Assembly: GCA_020881915.1 (NCBI GenBank)
Contig: JAJFPB010000008.1
Location: 2,232,001 to 2,296,000 of the forward strand
DNA from: Paramyrothecium sp. XJ0827
Taxonomy: Eukaryota > Ascomycota > Sordariomycetes > Hypocreales > Stachybotryaceae
DNA: 64,000 nucleotides
Direction: 5' to 3'
Shown: positions 34,943 through 46,868 of the stretch, one piece after another
Numbering within the stretch: the stretch's first letter is position 1
How the letters are laid out: each line of letters begins with the position of its first letter
The notes under the pieces: model-generated
What the model saw: the letters and a program-made list of their open reading frames with translations, nothing else
Told to the model about the DNA's origin: nothing
Database searches by the model: none
Translations under genes and position numbers: made by a program

Positions 34943-36028
34943 ATGAAACTCACTGCGGCCCTTGTCATTTCCGGCCTCAGTGCCCTTGCCAGCGCCCAAG
35001 CCAGTCTCTGGGCCCAGTGCGGCGGGTCAGTTGTTTACAGCCCGCTTACTTTTATGCGTACCGCCAATAACTGACTCCGCTCAACCTCACAGACAGGGCC
35101 ATACAGGCCCTACCACCTGCGTCCCTGGAGCCTGCTGCGTCCGCTCCAACGAGTGGTACAGTCAGTGCGTGCCATGCAACAACAACCCGGGCAATCCTCA
35201 ACCGAGCAATCCTGGAAACCCCCAGCCGAGCAATCCCCCAACACCACCTACAAATGGTGGCGTTACCACGACCCTACCTCGCTCCGCTGGTGTGAGCGCT
35301 ACTAGCGCTGCCATCCCCGTCAAGGGCAAGTACGATGGTGGCATGAAGCGCTTCGAGAGAGAGCGTAAGTCGACAGTTGTTGAGTCGGTGCCAGGGGTCT
35401 AGTGGCTAATGCCGAATCCAGCGAAGAGTTGCGCAGAGCAGAATGAGACTGGTGAAAAGGACGCCATGTTCATCCTTGAGGACGGTGCTACCCTATCCAA
35501 CGTCATCATCGGTGCTAGCTCGGCCGAAGGTGTCCACTGCCGCGGCACTTGGTACGATCCCCCTTTTCCACACGAAAGAGGAGAGTTTCCCTGACGATCA
35601 ATAGCACTCTGGAGAATGTCTGGTGGTCCGATGTTTGCGAGGACGCTGCTACCTTCAAACAGAACAGCGGAACTTCCTACGTCCGGGGTGGCGGCGCTTT
35701 CAAGGCCAGCGACAAGATCTTCCAGTTCAACGGCAAGGGAACCGTGAGCATCAGCAACTTCTACGCCAACGATTACGGCAAGCTCCTGCGCAGCTGCGGC
35801 ACCTGCAGCGGCAGCACAAACCAGCGCCACGTCCTGGTCAACAATGTTATCGGCACCAACGGTGGGACACTCTGTGGCATTAACATCAACAACGGTGATA
35901 CGTGCCGCGTCACCAACTCATGCCAGGACAAGAGCAACTGGTGTGAACTTTACGAAGGTACTAAGAAAGTTGGCACCAAGCCTGATGGCAAGCACTGCAC
36001 TGAGTCTAGCAACCGGAGCAGCTGCTAA
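34943..36028 (+). CDS. Secreted pectate lyase, CBM1-PL3 architecture
   Basis: Four exons (34943-35025, 35093-35364, 35422-35551, 35605-36028) give 302 residues. The signal peptide is [20 protein letters not shown] fungal-type cellulose-binding module (CBM1) follows at residues about 20-56: [15 protein letters not shown], then [12 protein letters not shown], with the conserved aromatic residues. Next is a Pro/Asn linker with repeated GNPQPSN. The catalytic part is polysaccharide lyase family 3: [38 protein letters not shown], then [16 protein letters not shown] and [14 protein letters not shown]3 enzymes cleave polygalacturonate by beta-elimination with calcium, outside the cell. Phase-matched introns rebuild the CBM1 and the HCRGTC...VWW motifs exactly, which supports the model. 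The CBM1 would hold the enzyme on plant cell walls. Confidence 0.9.
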
Positions 36029-38219
36029 GAGTATTGTGCATGGTTGTGTCGCCAGTTGTGTTGCTTGATCTGGGGTGGACTTTGTTGACATTTTTGTCAT
36101 TTTCTTTCATGCTGGTAGACCTGAGTCAAACCTGTTTGTCCTCACTCTCGACCAATGCAAACTCTTTGCCTTCATGAAATACAGGTGTGAGGAATATGCG
36201 TCTCTGATGTATGGGTGATTCAAATTACTTGTGTGTGATGGCAAAGTGGTGTTCTCGTTTCGAGTCCACAATTTGGTGCGCGGAAGTAGTGCTGTACCAA
36301 GCTCTGCAGCGACAAGTTCGAGATGCCGTCGTCGCCTGAGGCGCATTTCGGTCTGAAAAAGGCGAACTTTATTTCTACAATACAGCGGACCGTGTCGTGC
36401 GAGCAAGCAAGGCGAAGTCAACAAACATGACAGTGAAACAGCAGCCGCCAATTCGAAACGAGGCACTGGAAAGCTTTAGACGTTCGCGTTCGTTAGGAGG
36501 GCAGATGCTTGTTATGAAGATCGGAAAGCTCTGCGTTGCAGTACTTTAGGCTGCATGCTGCACCCCCAATCACGTAGCATTGCAGCAAGGATTTGGGTTT
36601 TGGCTCTCTCCAATCAGCTGGAGAAGTTCTGTTCCAATCCATGTAAGTATTAAGTTGATAGCTGGTCCTACACCAGGCCGTTCTTGACAATACCGAGGAT
36701 TCGTCCACTGTATAGCCCAGTGGCGAACGAGAAATCTTAAATCGTAGATTTGTGTAGCTTGAGAGAACCTCAAAGTTATCAGATATTGTGAGTCCAAGTT
36801 CGTCTCTTGGATATCAATATTTTCAGCACAAATCTTCGCAAAACGGCCATGTCGCTTCTAGAAATGTCTGCAATGGGAATTTCCACTTCCTTGAAACGGC
36901 GCTGCTGATAATTTTGAAGAGGGGAATGGGCATCAGGTCACATCACCAAGTGCTCATGTCCCATTTCATGAGCACGGGGCTGGTCCTTGGCCACATCTAC
37001 ACGTTATACATGCTGTCACGATCAAGTGGTTCTTGATTGGAACATCAGCTGGTTGTGCGTTGGTCAAGGTGGGCTGGTGGGTGTTGGTTGTTGGTTGCTA
37101 GTGCTTAGCCAGGTCCGAGGTGCATTAGTCGTCAGCGCTGTCGAAGCCAGAAAATTATGGCAATGTCACACAACATGAACAACGAGCCTAGGGATAGGAT
37201 CTGTCTGAGCTTGAGCTGGGCTCAAAAGCTGAAAGTTCCACCAACGACCCATGAGGCTGCACTTGTCCCCATGCCTACGAAAACCAGGTTTGGTGGGCTC
37301 ATTCGTGAGTCAATTGTCAGGCGTTTTACCGAGACCGTCAGCAGAGTCAATTTATCATTATTTGCGCAAGTTGACAATGCTGAAGCCCGACCGTAATCAT
37401 ACTCAGTTGCAGTCGTTCCCATGATAATAATCTATTGTTCATACGATAATGTACTTCTCACGACTTGAAAAACTTAATATTCAAGTACCCAAGCTTGCAG
37501 TTTAATGACAGTTGGGGGTTATGCCGCGGCTACAAGGTGTAAGCCTCTTGTGGTTTTAAAGTAGTTGAGGCCCTTCACATCCAATCTACGGATCATTATT
37601 ACTATTTCAGCAAACTCCGAGTCATTGGACAAGGATGCACCTCGGACTGTGAAACGGTCGTATCACGGATCGGTTATAGAGACCCCCTCGAGACCAATAT
37701 TCAACCCGAATCTGGGGGCCATCTAAAGCTGAGACCTGGACTATCTTTACTACCTGATTCTGTTAGCGCTTAGATGCCCCACAGCATATTTACGTGTTGG
37801 GAGTTTCTTCTGGCCCTGGTCATTATTGCAAATCCATTACGGAGAGCCAGTGGTGGGCGCGAAGTTCCTCTTCCTGGCCTCTTTAGTTGGAAAAGTGGGC
37901 ACATGAGGTCCTAATCAGGAACAGCCGAATCTTCAAATGCATCTTATGGCAGCTTGCTTGTATGCCCCTGTACTTGGATATCACATCCAGGTAGTTAGCG
38001 ACGGATGGCCCACTAGGTAATTGCGTTACATCTCATTGGCTATGTGCTCTTATCGCGAGACTTCCTTGGAAACGAACAAAGACATCATGAATGCTCACGT
38101 GGAACCGAACGAAAAGGAATGGGTATAAAATGTAGTCCGTTCATTGGGTTGTCCAGCCAAGTTCTCGTCCACACTTTGCATGTTCATCGTCAAGTTCTGA
38201 ATAACAGTTTACCCTCGCA
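36029..38219. other. 2.2-kb intergenic stretch, nothing recognised
   Basis: Short frames only. The amidohydrolase promoter lies at the right end (TATAAAA at 38124). Confidence 0.5.
38124..38130 (+). promoter_or_regulatory. TATA box of the amidohydrolase gene
   Basis: TATAAAA at about 95 bp upstream of the ATG at 38220. Confidence 0.55.
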
Positions 38220-39746
38220 ATGCACTCCTATATCCTCCTTCGCTTCGCTTTCGCAGCGACCCTCGGACTCTGTGCTCCGGATCGATCCCCCAAACTATTC
38301 TGGGGAGGCACTGTTGTCGCGTTTGATAGTGCGTCAGAGTCCATTCGAGTCATTCGAGAGGGATCCGTTCTTGTGGAAGGCGACCGCATTACCGGAGTCT
38401 TTGATTCTGTTCCTGAAACGGTGCCCCGCGGCACGGAGAGGATCGACATCACTGGGCAGATTCTCACTCCAGGGTTTGTCGACACTCACAGACATGCGTG
38501 GCAAACGGCCTTCAAGACTCTTGGATCAAACACTACCTTGGCTGAATATGTCTTCCGATATGGGGAGTATGCTTCTGCTGGTCTTATCAAGCCCGAAGAC
38601 GTGTACTACGGTCAGCTCACCGGTCTCTACGAGTCCTTGAATGCCGGTGTTACCACCATCGTTGATCATGCCCATCACACTTGGTCCGACGAGACGGCCG
38701 TGGCTGGCCTCAACGCATCCGTTGACAGCCAGGCTCGTGTCTTCTGGGGATACACCTTTGACGATGTTCCTGCAGTTGATTTTCCTTACTCTCAACAAAT
38801 CGCCAACTTCCGCGAGATAGCCGAGACTCCATCGCTTTTGGAGGGATCGTCTACTAAACTTGCCATTGCTTTCGATGGATGGGGTGGTGGCACTGACGAG
38901 AAAGTAGTCGAGCAAATCGTCAAATTAGCGGTGGAGTTTAATGTGAGCACCATTACCGTCCATTCAGTGTTGGGACCCTATGGTTTTGTCAATGTGCCAT
39001 CTGATTTGCACAGACGAAACATTCTCAACACATCTATTCCTGTCATCTTCTCTCACGGCAGCTTCATCCCCGTGTCCGAGGTGCAGTTGCTGCGCTCGAC
39101 CAATCAGTACATTTCTATTACACCTGAATCGGAAATGCACTACGGTCATACGCATGAAGAGTCATTTTATGACATGGATCAGGCTGCGCTCGGCGTTGAT
39201 ACTCACTACACCTTCTCAGCCGATATGCTCTTCCAGGCCCGCCTTTGGCTCCAACGCGTGCGCTACCGATACTTTAAACAAGTTACTTCACAGTGGCTGA
39301 GCCCTAACACGAATCCCATGAGCGTATCGCAGGCCTTCAAACTTGCTACTCGTGCTGGCGGGCTTGCTCTCCGACGCCCGGATCTAGGAGTTATTGAGGT
39401 CGGTGCCAAGGCTGACTTGGTCATTTGGAATGCCAAGGAGTCGGCAGCGTTGGTAGGCTGGAGAGATCCTGTGGCTGCCATCATTTTACATGCGAATGTT
39501 GGGGATGTCTTGCATGTCACAGTTGACGGCAGGTTTGTGAAACGCCATGGGAAGCTTACGGTTCCCAAATACAAGGACAACCGCCGCAAATTCCAAGAGA
39601 CAGCTGACAGAATCCAGAAAGCTTGGAAGGACATGCCCTACCCCGTGTTTGAGGGATTGAGTCGGAGTGGTTTAGAATATGTCCCAACTCGACAAGTTGA
39701 CTCGCAGCGAGGCGATGACACAGGGTATGGTGAATTGTACGTCTGA
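38220..39746 (+). CDS. Amidohydrolase-superfamily metal-dependent hydrolase
   Basis: Intronless, 508 residues. Residues 1-18 look like a signal peptide (ILLRFAFAATLGLCA). The TIM-barrel metal site has the H-x-H motif in TPGFVDTHRHAW (His90, His92), a later ITVHSVLGP histidine, EMHYGH, and the final Asp in LGVDTHYTFSADM, the layout of the cytosine deaminase/TrzN-AtzA-like branch. The C-terminal small beta domain (VIEVGAKADLVIWNA) is complete. Family members hydrolyse C-N or C-Cl bonds in heterocycles such as guanine, cytosine or s-triazines; the substrate here is unknown. Several NxS/T sites (NTT, NAS, NVS, NTS) fit a secreted protein. It lies 1.4 kb before the monooxygenase that starts the biosynthetic cluster, on the opposite strand; membership is possible but not supported. 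Confidence 0.8.
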   Translation: MHSYILLRFAFAATLGLCAPDRSPKLFWGGTVVAFDSASESIRVIREGSVLVEGDRITGVFDSVPETVPRGTERIDITGQILTPGFVDTHRHAWQTAFKTLGSNTTLAEYVFRYGEYASAGLIKPEDVYYGQLTGLYESLNAGVTTIVDHAHHTWSDETAVAGLNASVDSQARVFWGYTFDDVPAVDFPYSQQIANFREIAETPSLLEGSSTKLAIAFDGWGGGTDEKVVEQIVKLAVEFNVSTITVHSVLGPYGFVNVPSDLHRRNILNTSIPVIFSHGSFIPVSEVQLLRSTNQYISITPESEMHYGHTHEESFYDMDQAALGVDTHYTFSADMLFQARLWLQRVRYRYFKQVTSQWLSPNTNPMSVSQAFKLATRAGGLALRRPDLGVIEVGAKADLVIWNAKESAALVGWRDPVAAIILHANVGDVLHVTVDGRFVKRHGKLTVPKYKDNRRKFQETADRIQKAWKDMPYPVFEGLSRSGLEYVPTRQVDSQRGDDTGYGELYV

Positions 39747-41130
39747 AGTATCAAGGTTGAATTGGCATGACAATAGGGGATGCGATAGATGTCAATATTC
39801 TTACGAAGATGTCGAAATAGCGCATTGACTGACTCCGATGACATTCTATATCATGGTTTGGTACGACCTCAGCTTTGGCTAACTAAACGAATGCTGCATA
39901 CGTCTTTTTAATCTTACCGAACTCCCATCAAATGTAATTTGCAATCCGAATTAGACCACTAGGTCCGTGCTTATTTCTCCAAGATGCGAAAAGTTGGATT
40001 TGCTGAAAAGAGTTTTGATATAGCAAGTAAAGCATGTATGATAATCCCTTGAGATGCTCTCGAGGATTGTATCTTGCGTAGGCAGCTGGCTACGATACAG
40101 ACCAGCAGAAGAAAGCGCGTAGTCCTTGTTGGTAATGTCCTGACCTTGAAACAATCCAGGAATTTCATTAATGTTGAAATGCAATGCAATGAACTTAAAA
40201 ACACTTCTTTTAACTTGTCCAATCACCCCACACAACACACCAGTAGTAAATTTACACCTCAATCCCGAACACCAATATGGCTGGCTCCTCGCTGCATCCC
40301 TGTCCGATAGCGGGGCGAAAATCCGTGTCTGGAGTTGACAAGAACAAAAATGTCCCCGCTCAAGCCAGCTGTTGCGATCTTACACGATCAACCGCTTCCT
40401 CATCTGGCGGAAGGTCAACATGTCGGGTCTTGAGGCGCTGAGCATGGCCTGCAACATGATGCAGGTAATCAGCGCTGGGATCGCGACGATATCTCTTTGT
40501 CGCGCTTTTTACAATGGTAATCCTACCGCGGACGATACCCTCGAAGATAACGCCAAGTCAATGATGACTGCAGCAAATAGACCAGAAGATACACTTCATG
40601 AACAGGTGTAAGCTCCGACCTCTTTTTACAGCATGACAGGCAGTTGAAGCTTAATGACCGGATCCCTTAAGCTAACAGCAGAACATTGACCCAATTTTTT
40701 GGAAATTGACACTATTTGACGATACACCAACCATTGTGATATTCTCCTCATCGTACCAGCATTTCCTTGTACAGATATGTACACATCGACTGGACAGTAA
40801 TATGGGTTACTTCTATAAGGAAAATGGTCGTGATGAGTATAGCCGTCGTTATGCGTTGCATGTTGACAGACCAGTTCGCTCTGTTCTCACCAGTCACAGT
40901 CTCAGAAGCGTGTGTCATGTAGCAAGCCTACGCTATTGCCTCCTATTGCATTGCTGATACATTTGCAGTCTAGGATATCATAATCCTCATATCTAAGTAC
41001 TCGGGAAACACGAATTTAGGACTGCTCCACAGTCGTCATTTGCCTCGGCCATTCTAGGTCACTTCAATCATCCCTCCAATGCAAAAAGCCCCGGTGATCA
41101 TACGGTTATCGAGAAGCCCTTGTCAGTCTT
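39747..41130. other. Intergenic stretch holding an NLR N-terminal relic
   Basis: Separates the amidohydrolase from the cluster; the two flanking genes converge. Apart from the short relic at 40423-40611 there is no supported gene. Confidence 0.5.
40423..40611 (+). pseudogene. Relic of a STAND/NLR-type N-terminal domain
   Basis: MSGLEALSMACNMMQVISAG and the following ENAKSMMTAA stretch resemble the first 60 residues of fungal proteins beginning with a SesA/HeLo-like or PigL_N-like domain (typically MDPLSALGLACNVMQVI). After the GTAAGC donor-like site at 40609 no continuing exon was found before the cluster gene at 41131. It is therefore probably a truncated remnant of a non-self-recognition gene. 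Confidence 0.45.
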
Positions 41131-43607
41131 TCAAATCTCAACGTGGCGAGTGATGTCAGACTTGTATCGCCTATGACGCTTTGTCTCGGTTGATTTCGCA
41201 CTCTTTTGGAATGAAGTTGCTTCCGCCAACTGAGTCTTGTACCAGCTGAAAGTACCAGCGAAAGTGGCTGCCGGACCGGCCAAGATCGTGCTCACAAGGA
41301 TTGCCAGCCATGCTTGAATAACTGGAGTGTCAGTAGCCTTGATTCGTCGGATTTCCCAAACACTGTACAGAGACCACGAGACAGTAACGGCAATCACCGA
41401 CGCAAAAGACCTCGCAACAGGGCTGGCCAGCAGGTTGAGGCCTTCGTCACTCAGACTCGCGCCGAAGTTCCACGCCAGTGCGACATGTGCGGCGCCAGCA
41501 AGGAGCACGACTACACGCCAGAACACTTTCTGGTAGGAGATGTCGAGGTTGCTGAAAACAGCATCCACACTGTGAGGAAGGGAGGACGTTGCTTGAAGCA
41601 AGAGGCTCTGAAGATACACAGCCACGGGGAAACCGTAGTGGATGATCTGCCACGAATCTAGTGGAGTCCCCGAGAAACCACCAAGTGTGTAAAACGCTAG
41701 AACTCCATAGACCGCGACGAATGCCGGTAGAAGAGCCTTTGCAGCTCCAAAGTCGGTCATGGTTTGCGGCATGTGGTAATGGATGGCTGACTGGCTAGAA
41801 ATGACGTGGATGACGAGGTAAATGGGCAAAGTCTTTTCCCAGCCCCAATAGTTTGAGGCAAAGATCCAAGCAAGAGCGCTATAAAGTAAACAAGTTAGCA
41901 ATTGAAGGGAACGCAGCTCTATGAAGGCATTAGCTTACCTGACAAATGGCGACATGAGGGACGAGGCCTTGTAAGACTCGACAACCCAGAATCCACTAAT
42001 AGCAGTGGCCAGTGTGAATAGATACAGCTGGATTGCGTTCAAAGTCTCGGCTGCCAGAGCAGTCTCACCACTGAGGTCGAAGTATCTGGATGCTATCCAA
42101 GGTGAAAACGCGGCGAAAGCCAAGGTGCTGATCCACAACAGCGTTGCAATGGGGGATCGAGGGCGTGGCTTGGCCTTCATGTCGAGATTGAAGGGACACA
42201 GCCCTGCTTTCGGCGGTGGCAAGTGCTTCAGATGGCGAGCAGGCGTAAAGGAGGAGCCGAGCTGGGGCAGGAAAGTGAGCACAAAGTTTAGCTTGGGGAC
42301 GAACTTCAACGCCATGAACTTCATGACTGGGTTGTCCAACGACTCCATCTGCTGGACGAGGTGGGCATCGTCTCGCAACGCGGTCATTCGCAAGGTTCTT
42401 TCAGTCTGATACTCAATGAGGGCCTTCTGCACACTAGCCGGGTCGTTCAGCGCGCCTTTTTCGCGGAGGTCGTACAGAATGTCTGCGACGAATGCGCTCT
42501 CCTCGACGGCCGAGTTGGCACCCTGACCGGCCACGGGATGGGGCTTGCGGAAGGCATCGCCAACAAGGACGATGCTCTTGTAGAAGCACTTCTCCAACAC
42601 GAATTCCTGCAGAGGGATAATGGTGGAGTAGACGGACTTTTTGTGCAACTCTCCAAGGGTGAGGTTCTGTCCAATCTTGTCGTCGGCATATTTGTCCACA
42701 AGCTCCTGCTTCAAATCGGGCGAGAGCTTAGGAATGATGCCCTTCTCGATCTTTGGGTTCTTGACACACAGCCACCAGTAAAACTCTCCGGAGCCCTCAC
42801 GTCCTTCCTGGAAGAAGTATGATCGCTGGTGATTGTATGCTCGGGCTGATCCGCCCTTGGGTAGGCCTGGGTTGTGTGCAATACCAATCACGGCCGTGTA
42901 GAAAGACACGATGGCTGTCCAAATTTCCACTATTAGCAATAGTATACCAGTAGGCAGTTGGGCGACACTCACCCTCTTTGTCGCGCTTGGGGATATAGCC
43001 GGGCTGCTCGGTGTCCGCTAATCGCCAGAGCTCGCGCCTCACACTACTCCGAACACCATCCGCACCAATAACCAAGTCACCCGTGTAGACCGAGCCATCT
43101 TTGGTCTCTACCAGAGTCTTCTCTCCTGGCCTTCCTGGTTCAATCTTGATGACCTCTCTGAGGGTATGAATGTTGGATTTGCGCTGGATTTTCTCGTAGA
43201 GGATTCGAAGGCAGTCGTGCCGTGACAGGAAGTGAATCTTGTATCCGAAGCTGAAAGCAGCATGATTAGCAGGACTTCAAGCAAAAGTTCCGGGGCACAT
43301 GTTAAACCTACAGCTTCTCCAACCACTCTCCCATGTGTGGGTTGTAGATGACCGTCTCTCCTTCTGGAGACAAAGCCGTTCCGGAATCGACAGGTGATGC
43401 AAATTTGCGCATGGAATCCAAAACACCAATCTGATCCAATATCCTCCCACCGTTTGGCGTCAGACCGACACCGGCTCCCAGCTTGGGTGCTACGTCCGCA
43501 TGTTTCTCGAGCAGCTCGTAATCAAACCCATATGCCTCTAGCATAATAGCCAGGGCCAACCCGGCGACACCACCACCAATAATCAACACTTTGAACTGAG
43601 AAGCCAT
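41131..43607 (-). CDS. FAD monooxygenase fused to a multi-pass membrane domain
   Basis: Exons 43607-43312, 43250-42973, 42929-41939 and 41878-41131 join in phase and give 770 residues. Residues 1 to about 430 are a group A flavin monooxygenase of the PaxM/AusM type: VLIIGGGVAGLALAIMLEAYG (dinucleotide fold), LVIGADGVRS (the DG motif) and VLVGDAFRKPHPVAGQGANSAVEE (the GD motif, about residue 313). Residues about 450-745 add roughly eight hydrophobic helices, far more than the one or two C-terminal anchors of PaxM-type enzymes (about 470 residues). PaxM-type enzymes epoxidise the terminal olefin of prenylated indoles and polyketides before cyclisation. The extra membrane domain is about the size of the seven-helix Pyr4-type terpene cyclases, but I see no firm cyclase motif. 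As a cluster member near a UbiA prenyltransferase, epoxidation of the prenyl chain is the likely job; cyclisation by the same protein is speculation. Confidence 0.78.
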
Positions 43608-46600
43608 CTTGTTGCTCTTTGTGAAGAGACTCAATAGCTGTATGAATGCGGATGAGCAGTTCAGTATAAATCACGGGCATAGCCACCAATGAGAGGCCAA
43701 CGTTGTGGGGGTGGCGTGATACTTGACGGATTAGAGAGAGTCCTCGACTCACCTTGTGTCGAATTACCAAGATAGGTTATACTTGCCAACTGCAACAGGC
43801 AAGCTAACCCATGCAGATCGTAGCGGACTGCCGGGCACTACTCCCAGTCCGAACGCCATATTCCCTGAAAGAGGGGCGTGGCGTACGTGCAAGAGCCTCT
43901 AAAAGCACGACTCACAGCTTACGTGGCATTTCATGGGCTATCTTAACAAATGTATGGAAATGGGTGACATGATTACTTCATCTTTCATGTCGAAGCAGCG
44001 CCTATTGACAGATTTCTTCTTAGAGCGATGCCTAAATGGTCCGTCTACGATTGAACCACATTCTCGTCTTCATGTTAACACCTAAGGCGGGTATCAAGGT
44101 CAAAAAATCCCTCTACCTGAGCCAAATGGGGCAGATTCGTGGCCTCATGCTTGGCAGCCATATGAGTGGCAATTATTTGCTGCAATGGCTGGTCTGTGTC
44201 ACACGAACGAGTTGCCGGTGCGACTGCCCAGCAATTGCTGAGACAAAAGTCGCCGGACGGATATTGGCAGGAGACTTTCTCTGTGTTGAAGTGTTGTCAG
44301 AGTAGGCTACTAAACTGGACTCTTCCACATGCCTTGGCTCTTCTCGCATTGCCAACCCCAGGAAGTAAGAAAAGGTCAAAGTGATGCCGTTGCAGACGAA
44401 CGGTGCGTCGTGTCCACTTATCATAGATGCCCATCTAATGACTTTCCGTCAACAACCGTCATCCCTGCGCACTAAGGCCAGCTGACCGGGATACCAATCC
44501 TACACAGGCTGCGTGTAACTGCACGCGCGCACCACCACGGCCAGGGTTCCTATTTCGGCTTTTCGTATCGAGATGCCCAACACGGTACCAAGGCAACGAG
44601 TTGTTGGCTAGATTATGAGCCGAAATGCCGGGCGCACCAGTACATAATCTTCAAAGCCCTGTTAAGCGCTTTGATGATCACCATGGCCCGGCCTTTGACC
44701 CCTCGGGAGCTTTTAGAACGAGCACGAGTGATCCTTCAAACGTTGCCTAGGTTAAAGGCGATGGATCATGCAGGTACAGGGGGCACTGCGGAAAGGCTGA
44801 AGTTGCAGAAAACGTCATTTCAGACTAACGCGGTACGGAGTTATGATCGATCATGAGTCAGATTACATACAGTTTAGCACATGGAAATTGCAAGAATCAG
44901 AAGCTTTTGTTCAAGTCCGTTCACAACATATTTCCAGTTTGACATTAAACTATGGGGCCAAAACATTTGCCTCATCTTGACCTGCATGCTTTGGGAAGCC
45001 CTCTGCCAGCTTGAAGACCGCGCAGTAACTGCTTGGCTGAAATGCAGAATTCAAGCCGACCTGATGACGTAGTTCCTTGGCAAAGCTCCGAGCATCGGCT
45101 GCCGCTGTTTCAAGGCTGCGGTTGTCGCTGCAAGACGGGACGGGACGTTTGCCTCTCATGGCGAGGCGACAGGGGCAAGTAAACGAGGTGCAGCGTCGTA
45201 TTCAGCGTATTGCAGCGTGTGGTGCACGCTATTCAGGCCGACGTGTCAGGAGACTCTAAGAGGACAATGCAGAGGCAAATTCATTCCACATCCCGCCCTC
45301 CCTCATCCTGAAAGTTGAAACCCATAGAACCCTTGTTAGCGCATGCCGATGAAGCAGTCCACACGCAAACTATGCAATGCCCCCCCCCTTTTCCCCAGCA
45401 CGGTTCTCGCAAGGCGACGCAGGGTCCAGAAAGGAACCAAGGATAGAAGGTTTGGTCGATCAACTAAACAAAGCCTCAAATCCACGTTCTTCGTCCAATG
45501 GCAGAGGCGGGCCCGCGTTGTAATCGCTGAAAATGAGTGATCAGCTTAATTAGTTCCCGCATGCGGGTCTTGGCATCTCCATAATGCACATTGGTCGCCA
45601 AAGAGATGAACACAGCTTGGCATAGCCCCTCCCTTTTATTAACCCCTCTAAATCACTTGCGTGAGCCCTTTACATTCGGCGAATTGTCCAAGGCTGCTTG
45701 GTTAGGCGAGGCGTGCTGGTCGGGCCCTTCGAAACTTGCCAATTCTCGATCTGCCGCTTATCGAGCGTTCGACGCGGAGCCGCACTGGGGTAATATTACT
45801 CCGGGGTATTCGATATGAAAGTGAACGTAAGAGAGCGAATAGAACACGTTGCCTTGGCCCTTATCCGGCCCGCCAATAACCGATGAAGTCCGCCATTGTA
45901 TTCCCTTTTGGTGCAGCTTTCAACACGGCTCTTGTTCTCATCAAGGGCATGGCTTACTTGGGCTAAAACAGTTTGGCGGATCTACCCGCCCGCTGCTTAT
46001 TACAGCATCTGCCGGCGTGATGCTCAGACGCAGCTAAGCAATCAGGACATGGTCGACGACCCCTGGGCCTGCCAGAGGCCATGTGGGTATGGCTACCCTA
46101 CAGTAATTGATCAGTTGCATCGTCTTACCTCGGCAGTTCCAGGATCCGATTGAGTGTAGCAACCATTTGAGCATTGGGTTATGCCACTGTAGATCCTCCG
46201 GGTTTCTATATGTGAACCCAGAGCCACGGAACCGGCATGTGATGTGCCTGAATGTTTACACCACTGTAACCATCTTAAAACTCTTGGCTGCGGTGGTTCC
46301 GGTTCCTTGTGACTCTAGATAGCACAACCAATTACTCAACTCGCCAAATCAGACATCCAAACACGACACCAGTTCACGGGGTTCATTTCGTGTCAAATAC
46401 TCATCGTGCACTGGCCCCGAGAATTTACACGGGTGTCATCGTGAGGATGACGTTGGCTGGGCCTTGAAACCCTTTACCTGATCCAGTTAACAATATTTAC
46501 GGTGATGGAACGAACTGCAGTCATTTGTGGGCCGCTAAACTAGCGAGCAAGGATCATGGCGGAGGCTAGTCATGTAGATGCCAGAGCATGGGCTGACGCC

Positions 46601-46868
46601 ACCTTCAACACCCCAGACGAGGGTTCAAAGCCGATAGGCGATCTTGGCCCAAAGCAGGTAGCCAAAGTGACATCGCGTCCCTCAAAATCCTCCATCTCTA
46701 CGGAGCGTTATCAAGAAGCCTGTACTGTATATGAAGAGTTTCCTGTAAGACGAGAGAGCGCTTGCAACACCATTACAAAGTAGGGGATCCCCCTACTATC
46801 TCCGGAGGCCCGGTCATAACGCTCTACTGCTTCGTGGTGCTACTCAACGATAGCACCCCAAAACTCCC
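43608..46868. other. 3.3-kb divergent intergenic region
   Basis: Lies between the divergent monooxygenase and Zn2Cys6 regulator genes and so holds both promoters. Small frames (44671-44856, 45077-45259, 45343-45540, 45591-45818, 46556-46783) have no domain or signal peptide. No terpene cyclase or P450 was found here, which matters for the pathway proposal. Confidence 0.5.

Noticed and set aside
38220..39746. Amidohydrolase as a member of the biosynthetic cluster
   Set aside because: It is separated from the monooxygenase by a relic and a 1.4-kb gap and is in convergent orientation, and no amide chemistry is expected in the proposed pathway. Not excluded, but unsupported.
43608..46868. Search for a separate terpene cyclase, P450 or transporter between the monooxygenase and the first regulator
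   Set aside because: All frames are short and lack hydrophobic helix series, haem or transporter motifs.
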